Source of the DNA: an uncultured bacterium
GTDB lineage: Bacteria > Planctomycetota > UBA8742 > UBA2392
Direction: 5' to 3'
Assembly: GCA_938014885.1 (NCBI GenBank)
Contig: CALLQI010000003.1
Coordinates: 186,001 to 250,000, forward strand
DNA length: 64,000 bases
The position numbers and the translations under genes were made by a program. The notes beneath the pieces were generated by a model, which was given only the letters and a program-made list of their open reading frames with translations, had not been told where the DNA came from and made no database searches. This document shows positions 32,631 through 40,527 of the stretch, piece after piece. Each line of letters opens with the position of its first letter. The first letter of the stretch is position 1.

Positions 32631-33461
32631 ATGAAACGCGACGACTACGTCCTGGTCGAGCAAACCCGCCCCAAGGGCTGGCGCGGCTTCGTGTATCGCA
32701 CCGCTGTGGACCTGGCCTCGGCGATTGGCCGCGTGTTCTGGTTCTGGGAGCCGCTGGGCACCGAAAACATCCCGCGCACGGGCCCGCTGCTGGTGCTGGC
32801 CAACCACCCGACGTACCTGGACCCACCTACCATGGTGGCGCTCATGATCTATTACGCCGAGCGCGACCTTTCGATCATGGCCTGGGACAAACTGTTCAAG
32901 ATACCGCTCGTCAGCTTCTTCACCCGCACATACAAGGCCTATCCCGTCAACCGGGACAATCCCGGCCGCGGGCCCTTCGTTACCCTGCTGAATATCCTCA
33001 AGCAAGGCGGCGCGGCTGGCGTGTTCCCTGAAGGCAGCCGCAGCAAAGGGGCGTTGATGGGCGAATGGAAGCCCGGCGCCTTGCGCGCGGCATTTTCGAC
33101 CGAGGCCACGATCCTGCCGGTGACGCTGGTGACCGTGGGCGAGTTCTGGCCGCGCGGCACCTGGCGGCCGAGGCTGTTTCGCAAGCACCAGTTGATCGTG
33201 CACAAGCCGCTGACCTACGCCGAGTATTCGGCCGGGCGCCCCGACGGCACCCACGAGCGCGAATACCAGGAAGTCGTGGCGGCGCGCATCCGCGACATCA
33301 TCAACGGGCCGTTGATTGCAAGGCAGAACGCCCATCGCGAGTACCTGGACGCCATGGAACGCCGCACCGACAAGCTGGCGCCGACGCCGGCAGCGGCCTT
33401 ACAGCGCCAGCAGCGCGTACAGGCCGCATTGCAGCAGCTGCGCGGCCGCGCGGAAGGCTGA
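32631..33461 (+). CDS. 1-acyl-sn-glycerol-3-phosphate acyltransferase-like (PlsC)
   Basis: The 276-residue protein carries the acyltransferase motifs: N-H-P-T-Y-L-D (HX4D, about 58-64), YPVNRDNPG, FPEGSRSKG with the conserved Glu and Arg, and PVTLVTVGEFW. It transfers an acyl group to lysophosphatidic acid in membrane phospholipid synthesis at the cytoplasmic face. A basic C-terminal tail of about 40 residues (rich in Arg, Gln and Ala) is extra. It is downstream of the aminotransferase and convergent with the radical SAM gene. Confidence 0.88.
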   Translation: MKRDDYVLVEQTRPKGWRGFVYRTAVDLASAIGRVFWFWEPLGTENIPRTGPLLVLANHPTYLDPPTMVALMIYYAERDLSIMAWDKLFKIPLVSFFTRTYKAYPVNRDNPGRGPFVTLLNILKQGGAAGVFPEGSRSKGALMGEWKPGALRAAFSTEATILPVTLVTVGEFWPRGTWRPRLFRKHQLIVHKPLTYAEYSAGRPDGTHEREYQEVVAARIRDIINGPLIARQNAHREYLDAMERRTDKLAPTPAAALQRQQRVQAALQQLRGRAEG

Positions 33462-33480
33462 TTCGCACGGTGCGTGCGCG

Positions 33481-34782
33481 CTACTCGAATTGCTTGCGTT
33501 GCTCGGGCGTCAGGTATTCGCGGACGTCTTTGACCAACATGTCCGGGGCCAGCCAATCGACGCCCTGCACGTGTTCCAGCGCGGGTGGGACATAGGTGCA
33601 CCAGGCCTCGCTGGCCATGTAGTCGCCGGTGACCGCGAAGGCCCGGCTGCGCGCGCCGCCGCACACGTCGCGGTAGTCGCAAGCCCAGCACTTGCCCTTG
33701 AGCTGGCGGAAGTCGCGCATGCGCTTGAGGTGCGGATTGTTGCGGTATATTTCGACGATGCTTTCGGTCTTCACGTTGCCGCAGCGCAACGGCAAAAAGC
33801 CGCTGGGGTACACATACCCCTGGTGATCAATGAAGATGAACCCGTTGCCGTCGTTCACGCCGCGGGCCGCGCGTCCGATTGCGTCGCCACGGCTCCAGCC
33901 ACCCGGCTTCATCGGGCGCATCACCCATGCCGGCGGACCGTCGGTCTTGCGGTCGGCTTCGCTGCCGCCTTCCTTGCGCGGACGCAGGTAGGCGCCGCTG
34001 TCGCTGCTGCTGCCTTCGGCGCGCTGGCTTTGCAGCACCACGCGGCGGTAGTGCGGGGCGGCCGTGGTCTTGAGGTCGAAGTCAGCTTTGCGCGCGGTCT
34101 CGTACAGCTTGTGCAGCACTTCTTCGTACTGCTGGGGCGTAAGTTCATCTTTCTCTTCGCCGCGGCCCGTGGGCACCAGGAAGAACGCCGCCCACAGCGT
34201 CAGGCCGAACTTCTGCATCAGCGCGCACAGGGCGTCGACGTCATTCAGGTTCCAACGGCTGAAGGTGGTGTTGATCTGGACGGTGATGCCTTCGGCCAAC
34301 GCGTCTTTGATCGCGCGGATGGTGTGGTCGTAGCTGCCGGGCTGGCGGCGGAAGTTGTCGTGAATCTCGGCTGTTGACCCGTCAAGGCTGATTGCCATGC
34401 GCGTCAGGCCGTGCTCTTTCATCTTGTGGATCGCGTCGCGTGTCAGCAGGCCGGTGGCGCTGGGCGTCACGGCAACGCGCAGGCCGACCTGGTCGGCGTG
34501 GCGGATGTATTCGTAAGTGTCGGGCGATTTCAACGGGTCGCCGCCGGTGATCACGAACAATGGCGGCGCGGTGTCGCTGAACGAGCGCAGGTCTTCGATC
34601 AGCTTGAAGCCTTGCTCGCGGGTAAGCTCGGCCGGGTCGCGGGCGGGGATGGCCTCGGCGCGGCAGTGCACGCAGCGCAGGTCACAGGCGCGCGTGACTT
34701 CCCAGATGGCGATGAAAGGCGCCTTCTCGAAGTCGATGTCGAAGAAGTTGGGTTTGCTGCGGCGCTCGGCGGATTGGGTCAT
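33481..34782 (-). CDS. Radical SAM/SPASM protein (TIGR04053-like)
   Basis: The 433-residue protein has the radical SAM motif C-D-L-R-C-V-H-C within W-E-V-T-R-A-C-D-L-R-C-V-H-C-R-A-E. It continues with ITGGDPLKSPD, TPSATGLLT, SLDGSTAEIHDNFR and FFLVPTGRGEEKDE. The C-terminal SPASM-type cluster contains L-P-L-R-C-G-N-V, K-G-K-C-W-A-C-D-Y and V-C-G-G-A-R. This order matches, from memory, the TIGR04053 family, related to NirJ/AhbD heme-modifying and peptide-modifying enzymes. The substrate is unknown, and no precursor peptide gene is apparent nearby. It is monocistronic. Confidence 0.85.
   Translation of the reverse strand: MTQSAERRSKPNFFDIDFEKAPFIAIWEVTRACDLRCVHCRAEAIPARDPAELTREQGFKLIEDLRSFSDTAPPLFVITGGDPLKSPDTYEYIRHADQVGLRVAVTPSATGLLTRDAIHKMKEHGLTRMAISLDGSTAEIHDNFRRQPGSYDHTIRAIKDALAEGITVQINTTFSRWNLNDVDALCALMQKFGLTLWAAFFLVPTGRGEEKDELTPQQYEEVLHKLYETARKADFDLKTTAAPHYRRVVLQSQRAEGSSSDSGAYLRPRKEGGSEADRKTDGPPAWVMRPMKPGGWSRGDAIGRAARGVNDGNGFIFIDHQGYVYPSGFLPLRCGNVKTESIVEIYRNNPHLKRMRDFRQLKGKCWACDYRDVCGGARSRAFAVTGDYMASEAWCTYVPPALEHVQGVDWLAPDMLVKDVREYLTPEQRKQFE
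34374..34385. repeat. TTGAC-N2-GTCAA inverted repeat (copy 3, intragenic)
   Basis: TTGACCCGTCAA has perfect half-sites with an asymmetric CC centre. It lies inside the radical SAM gene. Confidence 0.55.
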
Positions 34783-34810
34783 GGGTAGTCTCTGCGGGCA
34801 TCATAGCTTC

Positions 34811-34873
34811 GTGCCTGGTGTTTCGTGCTTCGTGTTTCGGGTCTCGTGTTTGGATGCCGAAGCACGAAACGTG
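34811..34873. repeat. Heptamer array upstream of the radical SAM gene
   Basis: Six in-register 7-nt words of GTGTTTC/GTGCTTC type (34811-34852) are followed by a short opposite-sense arm (GAAGCAC, GAAACGT). The array begins about 28 nt from the radical SAM start codon. Confidence 0.8.
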
Positions 34874-34882
34874 TTGTCCTTC

Positions 34883-35068
34883 GGCCCTGAAGGGGCCGTT
34901 CTGTCAGCCCGGGCCGCAGGCCCGGGTTTCGGCCAGCTTGGCGTTTCCGGCCTGTAGGGCCGGTTCGCGAAGGCCGGGTGAACGACCCTTTCAGGGTCGG
35001 GTTCGCATGGACGCGGCAATCCCAGGCCTGCGGCCTGGGCTGTTAGAGGCGGCATTTCAGGCCTGAAA
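34883..35068. repeat. GC-rich palindrome cluster (REP-like)
   Basis: A run of imperfect palindromes includes CCCGGGCC with GGCCCGGG, GACCCTTTCAGGGTC, CCCAGGCC with GGCCTGGG, and TTTCAGGCCTGAAA. The arms repeat in the cluster at 62721-62905 with the same GCCGCAGGC and CTGCGGC spacers. No gene is supported in the 34783-35140 gap. The element is probably a mobile or proliferated intergenic repeat. Confidence 0.7.
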
Positions 35069-35093
35069 GCAAACCCCATCCCCATTTACGAAT

Positions 35094-35135
35094 CCCCAAG
35101 CCCCAAGCTCCAAGCCCCAAGCCCCAAGCCCCAAG
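35094..35135. repeat. CCCCAAG heptamer array
   Basis: Six tandem copies of CCCCAAG with one CTCCAAG variant lie in perfect 7-nt register. The array ends 6 nt before the rnhC stop codon. Confidence 0.9.
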
Positions 35136-35140
35136 CCCCC

Positions 35141-36046
35141 CTACACCTGCTCGCGGGTCTTGAAATGCAGTTTGGCCACTTGCCCCAGGGCTTCGCGGCC
35201 GAACGTGCGTGTGAATTGCCTTCCGGCCTGGATCACCGGGGGCCCAGCACCGGGCGGGAACTCCATGCCGAATTCGGTGCCCAGCTCTTTCAGCCCCTCC
35301 ACGAAGGCCGCGCGGGCCAGCACGCTGGCGCAGGCGACGGCAAGGTCGGCCTCGGCCTTGGTGCGGGTCATGAACTTGACGCCCGCTGCGGGTGCTACGG
35401 CCTTGCGCAGCGGCTCGGAGTTGGCGGCGAACTGGTCGATCAGGATCGCGCCCGGCGCGCCCAGCCGCTTGGTCAACGCCTGCATGCAGCGGCCGTGAGT
35501 CTGCGCCAGCAGCAGGTTCAGGTTGCCCACCTCGCGATACTGCGGGTTGTACTCGCGCGGCATCAGCGTGATCGTGTGGCCGCGACCGGTTTTGTCCAGC
35601 AGCCCCGCCAGCTTGAGGATGGCCGCGTCGGTGAGCTTCTTGCTGTCCACAATGCCCGAGCCTGCAAGCTGCTTTGCCGTCGCCGCGTCCAGATGAAACG
35701 CAGCGACTACCAGCGGCCCGAAGAAATCGCCTTTGCCGGATTCATCGCCCCCGGCCCGCGGAAGCCCCAGTTGAAAGGGGTCGCCGGCAGTCTGCTTCCC
35801 CGCCGATTCGGGCTGCGCCGCGGGCTGGATCCCGAGGTCGGCCGAGAGTGCGGCCGCCGCCTTGCCACCCGCGACGTGGCTGAAGCCCTTCTTGCCCGAG
35901 TACGCGTTCAACAGGGCCGCACGACCGGCGCTGTCGGTCAGGTCGTACTGCCTTCCATAGGGAATGCTGCGCTGCGTGCCCACGACCCAGCCCGCGGCAC
36001 GGGCCTTTTCCAGCAGCGATGCACAGTACGCGTCAAAGTCAGCCAT
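35141..36046 (-). CDS. rnhC: Ribonuclease HIII
   Basis: I chose the ATG at 36046 (MADFDAYCASLLEK...), giving 301 residues, the usual RnhC length. The N-terminal TBP-like substrate-binding domain (about 1-80) contains P-Y-G-R-Q-Y-D-L-T-D-S-A-G-R. The catalytic domain begins GGDESGKGDFFGPLVVAA, the HIII version of the D-E active site. Later segments are IVDSKKLTD, LIDQF and RTKAEADLAVACASVLARA. It removes RNA from RNA-DNA hybrids. It is divergent from the ICMT-like gene; its stop abuts a heptamer array. Confidence 0.93.
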   Translation of the reverse strand: MADFDAYCASLLEKARAAGWVVGTQRSIPYGRQYDLTDSAGRAALLNAYSGKKGFSHVAGGKAAAALSADLGIQPAAQPESAGKQTAGDPFQLGLPRAGGDESGKGDFFGPLVVAAFHLDAATAKQLAGSGIVDSKKLTDAAILKLAGLLDKTGRGHTITLMPREYNPQYREVGNLNLLLAQTHGRCMQALTKRLGAPGAILIDQFAANSEPLRKAVAPAAGVKFMTRTKAEADLAVACASVLARAAFVEGLKELGTEFGMEFPPGAGPPVIQAGRQFTRTFGREALGQVAKLHFKTREQV

Positions 36047-36115
36047 GGCGCGATTGTGGATGAAGGCAGGGGCACGGTCTACAGTTCGCGCGCGGGCGGT
36101 GCTAACGTCCGCGAC

Positions 36116-36847
36116 GTGAGTGAACCCGCACCCAGCGAAGCACCGCCCATTGCCGAAGGCCCCGTAAAGGCCACACGCAAGGCCAAGGTGAAAGACGGCA
36201 AGCGCCGCGAGCGCCGCCTCGACATCATCCGCCTGCAAGGCTTCTGGCCGCTGTACGCGTCATTCATCATCCTGTCGCTGCGGCCGCCGTTTGCCGAAGA
36301 ACACATCGCACACACCAGCATGAGGCTGGCAGGTCTTGGCCTGGCCTTGCTGGGTCTGGCAATGCGAATCTGGTCGATGGGCTATCTATTGAAGAAGGCT
36401 GAGCTCGCGACCGCGGGTCCCTACGGCCGCACGCGCAACCCGCTGTACGTGGGGACGTGGCTGATTGGCTGCGGGCTGGCGCTGCTGGCCGCGTGGCCGT
36501 TTAACTTGGTGCTGCTGGTGGTGTACAACGTGATGTTCTACTTCGTGTACCGGGCGCAGATCGGGATTGAAGAAGAGATGCTGGCGAGCATCTACGGTGA
36601 CCCGTACGCCGAATACTGCCGCAACGTGCCGCGCTTCTTTCCCAGTGTGAAGGCCTGGCGCGCGGGGGCGGTAAGCCGCTTCAGCATGTCGCGCGCGTTC
36701 AAGAACCGCGCGTGGGAGCCCGTGCTGGGCCTGTTGCTGCTGCTTTCGTTGCAGGTGCTGTGCTGGGGTCTGGCCTGGCCGGCAATCAAGGCCAATAGCC
36801 TGGCAGAGGGCTGGCAACAGTTCATTGCCGGCGGCTGGTGGAAGTAG
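36116..36847 (+). CDS. Isoprenylcysteine carboxyl methyltransferase-like (ICMT/PEMT family) membrane protein
   Basis: The GTG at 36116 gives 243 residues; a much longer upstream frame is an rnhC shadow. After a basic, Pro/Lys-rich N-terminus come several membrane helices. The family signature is present: G-P-Y-G-R-T-R-N-P-L-Y-V-G-T, then EEEMLASIYGDPYAEYCRNVPRF. These bind SAM and methylate lipid-like or isoprenyl substrates in the membrane; the bacterial substrate is generally unknown. It is monocistronic and followed by heptamer arrays. Confidence 0.82.
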   Translation: MSEPAPSEAPPIAEGPVKATRKAKVKDGKRRERRLDIIRLQGFWPLYASFIILSLRPPFAEEHIAHTSMRLAGLGLALLGLAMRIWSMGYLLKKAELATAGPYGRTRNPLYVGTWLIGCGLALLAAWPFNLVLLVVYNVMFYFVYRAQIGIEEEMLASIYGDPYAEYCRNVPRFFPSVKAWRAGAVSRFSMSRAFKNRAWEPVLGLLLLLSLQVLCWGLAWPAIKANSLAEGWQQFIAGGWWK

Positions 36848-36852
36848 GCGGG

Positions 36853-36996
36853 GGGCTTGGGGCCTAGGGCTTAGAGCCTTGGGGCTTAGGGCTTAGGGCC
36901 TTGGGATCTGACGACTACAGCGCCCACACTTCAAGTCAGTAACCCCGAACCCCGAACCTCGAACCTCCAACCTCCAACCTCGAACCTCCAACCTCG
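36853..36996. repeat. Two heptamer arrays between ICMT-like and anti-sigma-like genes
   Basis: The first array is GGGGCTT/AGGGCTT type (about eight words with one 8-nt slip, 36853-36908). The second is AACCTCC/AACCTCG type, eight words in perfect register (36941-36996). The strands differ in sense (G/T-rich, then C/A-rich). Confidence 0.88.
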
Positions 36997-37011
36997 AAAC
37001 TAGCTGGCTTC

Positions 37012-38004
37012 TCACGCTGCTCTGCGGCGTCTGAGACTTGTCAGTCCGAAGCACGCCAGTGCACCCAACCCGAGAGCCGGTGAGCCGGCGATGCCTGCTG
37101 CCAGCAAGTCTTTGCCGTTGCTTTCGAGGCCGCGCAGTCCGCGATCGGCGGCCTGTTCCCAACTCTCTTCCTGGGCTGCGGGGGCGACTTCGAGGTGCAG
37201 TGTGGCCATTGAGCCGGGGGGCGGGGTGTCGAGGTCGCCGGTGTGTTCGCGCATGCTTTCGAGCGTGCCAAATTCCGTTACTTGACGTGTCAATAGTTGA
37301 TACTTTTCGACGGGCACTACGACTTGCATCGAGAAGCCAGTGTCGGCCGTGTCCGCTGCGTCGTCTTGATTGCGGCGATCTTGACGTGTCAAGAAGGTAA
37401 CACTGCCGCCGAGCATCGTAACCAGCGCGGTAACACGGGTTTGTACGTCCGATGGGTGGTCGTGGCGCAGGCTGAGCCAGCCCTGGCGGGCCGTCGGCGA
37501 CACGCGCGGCTCGCTGGCAATCGGGGTCTGCGCGGCCGGGGCGGAACTGGCCTTGGAAGTCGCGGCCCAGCCGGAGATTACGGCCAAGGCAACGCTGGCG
37601 GCGGTGACAAAACCGAGGCCCCAGTGGCCGGTCAGCCAGTAGATGATGCGGTTTTCGCGGGTGGGGGCCGGCTTGCGCCCGGCGGCCCTGAGAACGTCGT
37701 CAAACTTGAGCTTGAGCGGGGGAGGGGTGATGGCCATGCCCTGCAACATCGAGCGCATGGCCACCAGTTCTCCGACAATCAACCGATCTTCCGTGGCGGG
37801 TTGCCCTGACTCGGGCCGGGGCAGGATCGGGGTCAGGCCCGTGACGTGGTCCATAACGGCCTGTTCGTCACGACCGGGTCCCGGTTCATAGGACGATGCA
37901 TACGCGTCATCCCGTGAACGGAGGCAGCCTTTGCCAACGCTGCCCTCACTGCCACTGTGGCCACTTTCAGTTACTTCGCCAGCCTGTTTGCCAACCCGGT
38001 CCAT
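37012..38004 (-). CDS. Anti-sigma-like membrane protein with DUF4349-like domain
   Basis: I chose the ATG at 38004, preceded by GGAGGG, 2 nt after the sigma factor stop. The 330-residue protein has a cytoplasmic N-part (about 1-115), one helix (WGLGFVTAASVALAVISGW), and an outer domain. The outer domain (about 165-290) resembles DUF4349: VTALVTMLGGSVTFLTRQD, then V-V-V-P-V-E-K-Y-Q-L-L. A second C-terminal helix ends in RRRR. The tight coupling to an ECF sigma gene suggests it holds that sigma factor and releases it on an envelope signal. No classic anti-sigma zinc motif is visible. Confidence 0.72.
   Translation of the reverse strand: MDRVGKQAGEVTESGHSGSEGSVGKGCLRSRDDAYASSYEPGPGRDEQAVMDHVTGLTPILPRPESGQPATEDRLIVGELVAMRSMLQGMAITPPPLKLKFDDVLRAAGRKPAPTRENRIIYWLTGHWGLGFVTAASVALAVISGWAATSKASSAPAAQTPIASEPRVSPTARQGWLSLRHDHPSDVQTRVTALVTMLGGSVTFLTRQDRRNQDDAADTADTGFSMQVVVPVEKYQLLTRQVTEFGTLESMREHTGDLDTPPPGSMATLHLEVAPAAQEESWEQAADRGLRGLESNGKDLLAAGIAGSPALGLGALACFGLTSLRRRRAA
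37282..37293. repeat. TTGAC-N2-GTCAA inverted repeat (copy 4, intragenic)
   Basis: TTGACGTGTCAA lies inside the anti-sigma-like gene and encodes L-T-R-Q on the minus strand. It is 99 nt from copy 5. Confidence 0.6.
37381..37392. repeat. TTGAC-N2-GTCAA inverted repeat (copy 5, intragenic)
   Basis: A second TTGACGTGTCAA in the same gene, again encoding L-T-R-Q, in the segment F-L-T-R-Q-D. Confidence 0.6.
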
Positions 38005-38006
38005 GG

Positions 38007-38510
38007 CTAGTCCCTCCGGCCGGCGTTGCCGGCCAACACGGAATCCTTCAGCAGGTCGTGCAGCGCACGACGGCCGCGCAGCAGGTCGGTCTTCAGCTTG
38101 TTCAGGTGCACGCCCAGAAGCTCGGCTGCGTCCTGGTAGCTCATGCCGTCGCGGTCGACGGCAAGTACCGCTGCCCGGTGATCTGCCTTCAGGCGCGTCA
38201 GTGCGCCCGTCAACTCGTCGCTGAGGGTGGTGTCGCTCGTGTCCGGGCGCTCGTGTGCCTCGGCCTCGAAATCGCCCAGGTCCTTCTGGCGATTGCCGCG
38301 GCGCAGGGCGTCGATGGCGCAGTTCACGGCCACGCGCTTCAGCCATGCCACGATGTTGCTTTCGTCGTGGGGCGGACGGGTCAGCAGCCGAACGAAAGCC
38401 TCCTGCGTGGCGTCTTCCGCGGCGGCGCGGTTCAGCGTCAGCCGGTACACGGCGGCATGGACTGCCGGTGCGTGATCGCGGAACAGGATTTCGATATCCG
38501 TCTGGTGCAT
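38007..38510 (-). CDS. ECF-family RNA polymerase sigma factor
   Basis: The ATG at 38510 (GGGGGGCTGTC upstream) gives 167 residues. Region 2 contains DATQEAFVRLLTRPP and A-W-L-K-R-V-A-V-N-C-A-I-D-A-L-R-R. Region 4 contains RAAVLAVDRDGMSYQDAAELLGVHLNKLKTDLLRGRR, the helix-turn-helix that reads the -35 element. It directs RNA polymerase to an extracytoplasmic-stress-type regulon. Its partner gene, 2 nt downstream, is the membrane anti-sigma-like protein. The sigma class cannot be named from this alone. Confidence 0.9.
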   Translation of the reverse strand: MHQTDIEILFRDHAPAVHAAVYRLTLNRAAAEDATQEAFVRLLTRPPHDESNIVAWLKRVAVNCAIDALRRGNRQKDLGDFEAEAHERPDTSDTTLSDELTGALTRLKADHRAAVLAVDRDGMSYQDAAELLGVHLNKLKTDLLRGRRALHDLLKDSVLAGNAGRRD

Positions 38511-38745
38511 GACAGCCCCCCAATGGGCCGGTACGGGGAACACCCCCGTACATCCCTCAGCAACTTCGTAACGGCGGCGATGCCCCCCGAAGTTTCAGCC
38601 TTCCCGCAAAATTTGGGTGTTTTGGGCAATCTCTTGCCCGTCAAAGGTGTGGCTGGTTAGCTTTCGCACCGGGGTAAACCCCGAAGCCAGGCAACCACCA
38701 CATTTCTGACACACCGGCGGAGCGGGTAATCCGTGTCTGCTACTC

Positions 38746-38757
38746 TTGACGCGTCAA
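38746..38757. promoter_or_regulatory. TTGAC-N2-GTCAA inverted repeat (copy 6, intergenic)
   Basis: TTGACGCGTCAA, extended to a perfect 14-bp palindrome with C and G at its ends, lies about 76 nt upstream of the esterase-PDZ start. It could be an operator for that gene. Confidence 0.55.
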
Positions 38758-38780
38758 GCTAGTGCAACCACCGTGCCAAT

Positions 38781-38798
38781 CTCTTGACGTGACAAGAG
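38781..38798. promoter_or_regulatory. Near-palindrome CTCTTGACGTGACAAGAG
   Basis: This is an imperfect inverted repeat, with CTCTTG facing CAAGAG, 35 nt upstream of the esterase-PDZ start and 23 nt from copy 6. It differs from TTGAC-N2-GTCAA by one base. Two related sites in tandem suggest cooperative binding of a dimeric regulator. Confidence 0.5.
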
Positions 38799-38832
38799 CT
38801 GCTTCACCGAAACTCGACACAAGGAGCATGAA

Positions 38833-40521
38833 GTGCGTACTTTCCGCCTGTTTGCCCTGATCGCCTTTGCGCTGGCGCCTGCCTTTGTGGCACGCCACAT
38901 GGCCCAGGACGCCCCCGAGCCTGCCAAGAAAGTTGACACTGCCGAACTGCTGCAGCAGTGGCGCAAGGCCACGGGCAAAGAACGCGAAAAGCTCGCGCCC
39001 GCATTGTTGCAAGCTGATCCCGCCGAATTGCAGCAGGTCATCGCCAAGCTCACTTTCACGCCCCGCGAGGCCGGGCTGCATGAGCTCAAGACCAACTGCC
39101 CCGATGGCCACGAACGCCCGTACTGGGTGAATCTTCCGCCCGATTACGACCCCGCCAGGGCCTACCCGCTGGTGGTGTGCCTGCACGGCGGCGTCAGTGG
39201 CACACCGCTGTACGGCCGCCGCATGGGCAAGGAAGTCAGCCAGGCCCCGGGCGAGTACGCGCTGACCTCAATCCGCGATCACATCCCGGCGCAGCACCGT
39301 GGCGCGGCGATCATGCTGGGCTGCTCGGCCGGTGTGCCGGAAACCCACGCTGGCGCGGTGTGGTGGGCGCTGGAAGGCCAGCGCAACGTGCTGCACTTCA
39401 TTGCCGAAACCAAGCGCCAGTTCAACGTGGACGACAACGCCGTGTTCATCACCGGCCACAGCGACGGCGCCAGCGGCACGTTCGGTTTTGCCTACCGCAT
39501 GCCGGACACGTTTGCGGGCTTCTTTGCGCAGCTTGGGCACCCGACCGTGGCGGCGCTGGATGATTCGCCGGTGTGGCTGGAAAACCTGAAGGGCCTCGAC
39601 ATCTACGCCTTCAACGGTGCCAAGGACCAGCTTTACCCCTCGGCGCGGGTGACGCCGGTGTACGACCAGGCCAACGCGCTGGGCGCCAAGATCCGCTACA
39701 AGTCGTACGACGACCTCGGCCACGACAACCGCCCGGTGCTTGAGTCCGAAGTCGCGCGCTTCTTCACCGAAACCGTCACCAAGACCCGCCGCGAAGCCTT
39801 GCCCGCGAGCATCGACTGGTCATGCACGAAGCCCGAGCGCGGCCGCCGCGCGTGGCTGGAAGTCGCCAAACTGGGCGACCTGGGCCAGGCCAACGCCGCG
39901 CCCGACACCGCCGAAATCGTCGTGCCCGGCCTGCGCGTGAGGCTGGGAGTGCAACTGCGCCGCGAAACGGACCCGCCGACGGTCGAGATCATCGTCAAAG
40001 GCAGCGTCGCCGAAACCATCGGCGTCAAGGTTGACGACCAGATCGTGAAGCTGGACGAAACAGCCATCGGCAAAATCGACGACCTGCTGGCAGCACTGGA
40101 AAAGAAGCAGCCCGGCGACGAATTCACCCTTACCGTCAAGCGCGAAGGCAAAGAAACGGCGCTCAAAGGCACATTCCCCAAGGAAACAACCCCGCAGAAG
40201 GCCAAGCCACTGACCGCGCGGGTGATCGGCAAGTATGAGCCGGGCAAGATCGAGCTGACCGTGCGCAACACCGCCACGATCAAGCTGCACCTGTGCCCCG
40301 CAATGCTGGGCAAAGACGGCAGCCTGAAGGTCATCATCAACGGCGAAGACGCGCAGGTGAAGGTGCCCGCGGCCTCAAGCGAGTACCTCCTGCGGCAGTT
40401 TGATCGCACGGCCGACCGCACGTTGCCCTTTGATCGCGAGCTGGTAATTGACGTGGCGGCGCTGCTCGGCAACGACGGCCCGGGCACACCGGACAAAGAC
40501 GAATCCGACGACGATTTCTAG
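38833..40521 (+). CDS. Secreted esterase (PHB-depolymerase-like alpha/beta hydrolase) with PDZ domain
   Basis: The GTG at 38833 has AAGGAG upstream; a nearby ATG is out of frame. The 562-residue protein has a signal peptide (about 1-24), a helical segment, and an alpha/beta hydrolase domain (about 85-320): oxyanion H-G-G-V and the nucleophile elbow G-H-S-D-G-A-S with Ser210. A PDZ domain follows (about 340-450; G-S-V-A-E-T-I-G-V-K-V-D-D-Q-I-V-K-L). The C-terminal beta domain ends in an acidic tail (D-E-S-D-D-D-F). It likely acts outside the cytoplasm on an ester substrate. It is the only gene here with TTGAC-type sites right upstream. Confidence 0.85.
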   Translation: MRTFRLFALIAFALAPAFVARHMAQDAPEPAKKVDTAELLQQWRKATGKEREKLAPALLQADPAELQQVIAKLTFTPREAGLHELKTNCPDGHERPYWVNLPPDYDPARAYPLVVCLHGGVSGTPLYGRRMGKEVSQAPGEYALTSIRDHIPAQHRGAAIMLGCSAGVPETHAGAVWWALEGQRNVLHFIAETKRQFNVDDNAVFITGHSDGASGTFGFAYRMPDTFAGFFAQLGHPTVAALDDSPVWLENLKGLDIYAFNGAKDQLYPSARVTPVYDQANALGAKIRYKSYDDLGHDNRPVLESEVARFFTETVTKTRREALPASIDWSCTKPERGRRAWLEVAKLGDLGQANAAPDTAEIVVPGLRVRLGVQLRRETDPPTVEIIVKGSVAETIGVKVDDQIVKLDETAIGKIDDLLAALEKKQPGDEFTLTVKREGKETALKGTFPKETTPQKAKPLTARVIGKYEPGKIELTVRNTATIKLHLCPAMLGKDGSLKVIINGEDAQVKVPAASSEYLLRQFDRTADRTLPFDRELVIDVAALLGNDGPGTPDKDESDDDF

Positions 40522-40527
40522 CAGAGG

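Larger units (their letters stand above)
38511..38832. other. Divergent intergenic region between sigma factor and esterase-PDZ
   Basis: This 322-nt region has no supportable gene. It holds a perfect stem-loop in the sigma factor 5' leader (GTACGGGG and CCCCGTAC, 38531-38551), a second small stem (CGGGG and CCCCG, 38670-38683), and two TTGAC-type inverted repeats near the esterase start. It is probably the promoter region for both flanking genes. Confidence 0.6.

Noticed and set aside
28910..33335. Minus-strand frames at 28910-30478 and 31602-33335
   Set aside because: Shadows of thrC, the aminotransferase and plsC, which carry intact catalytic motifs.
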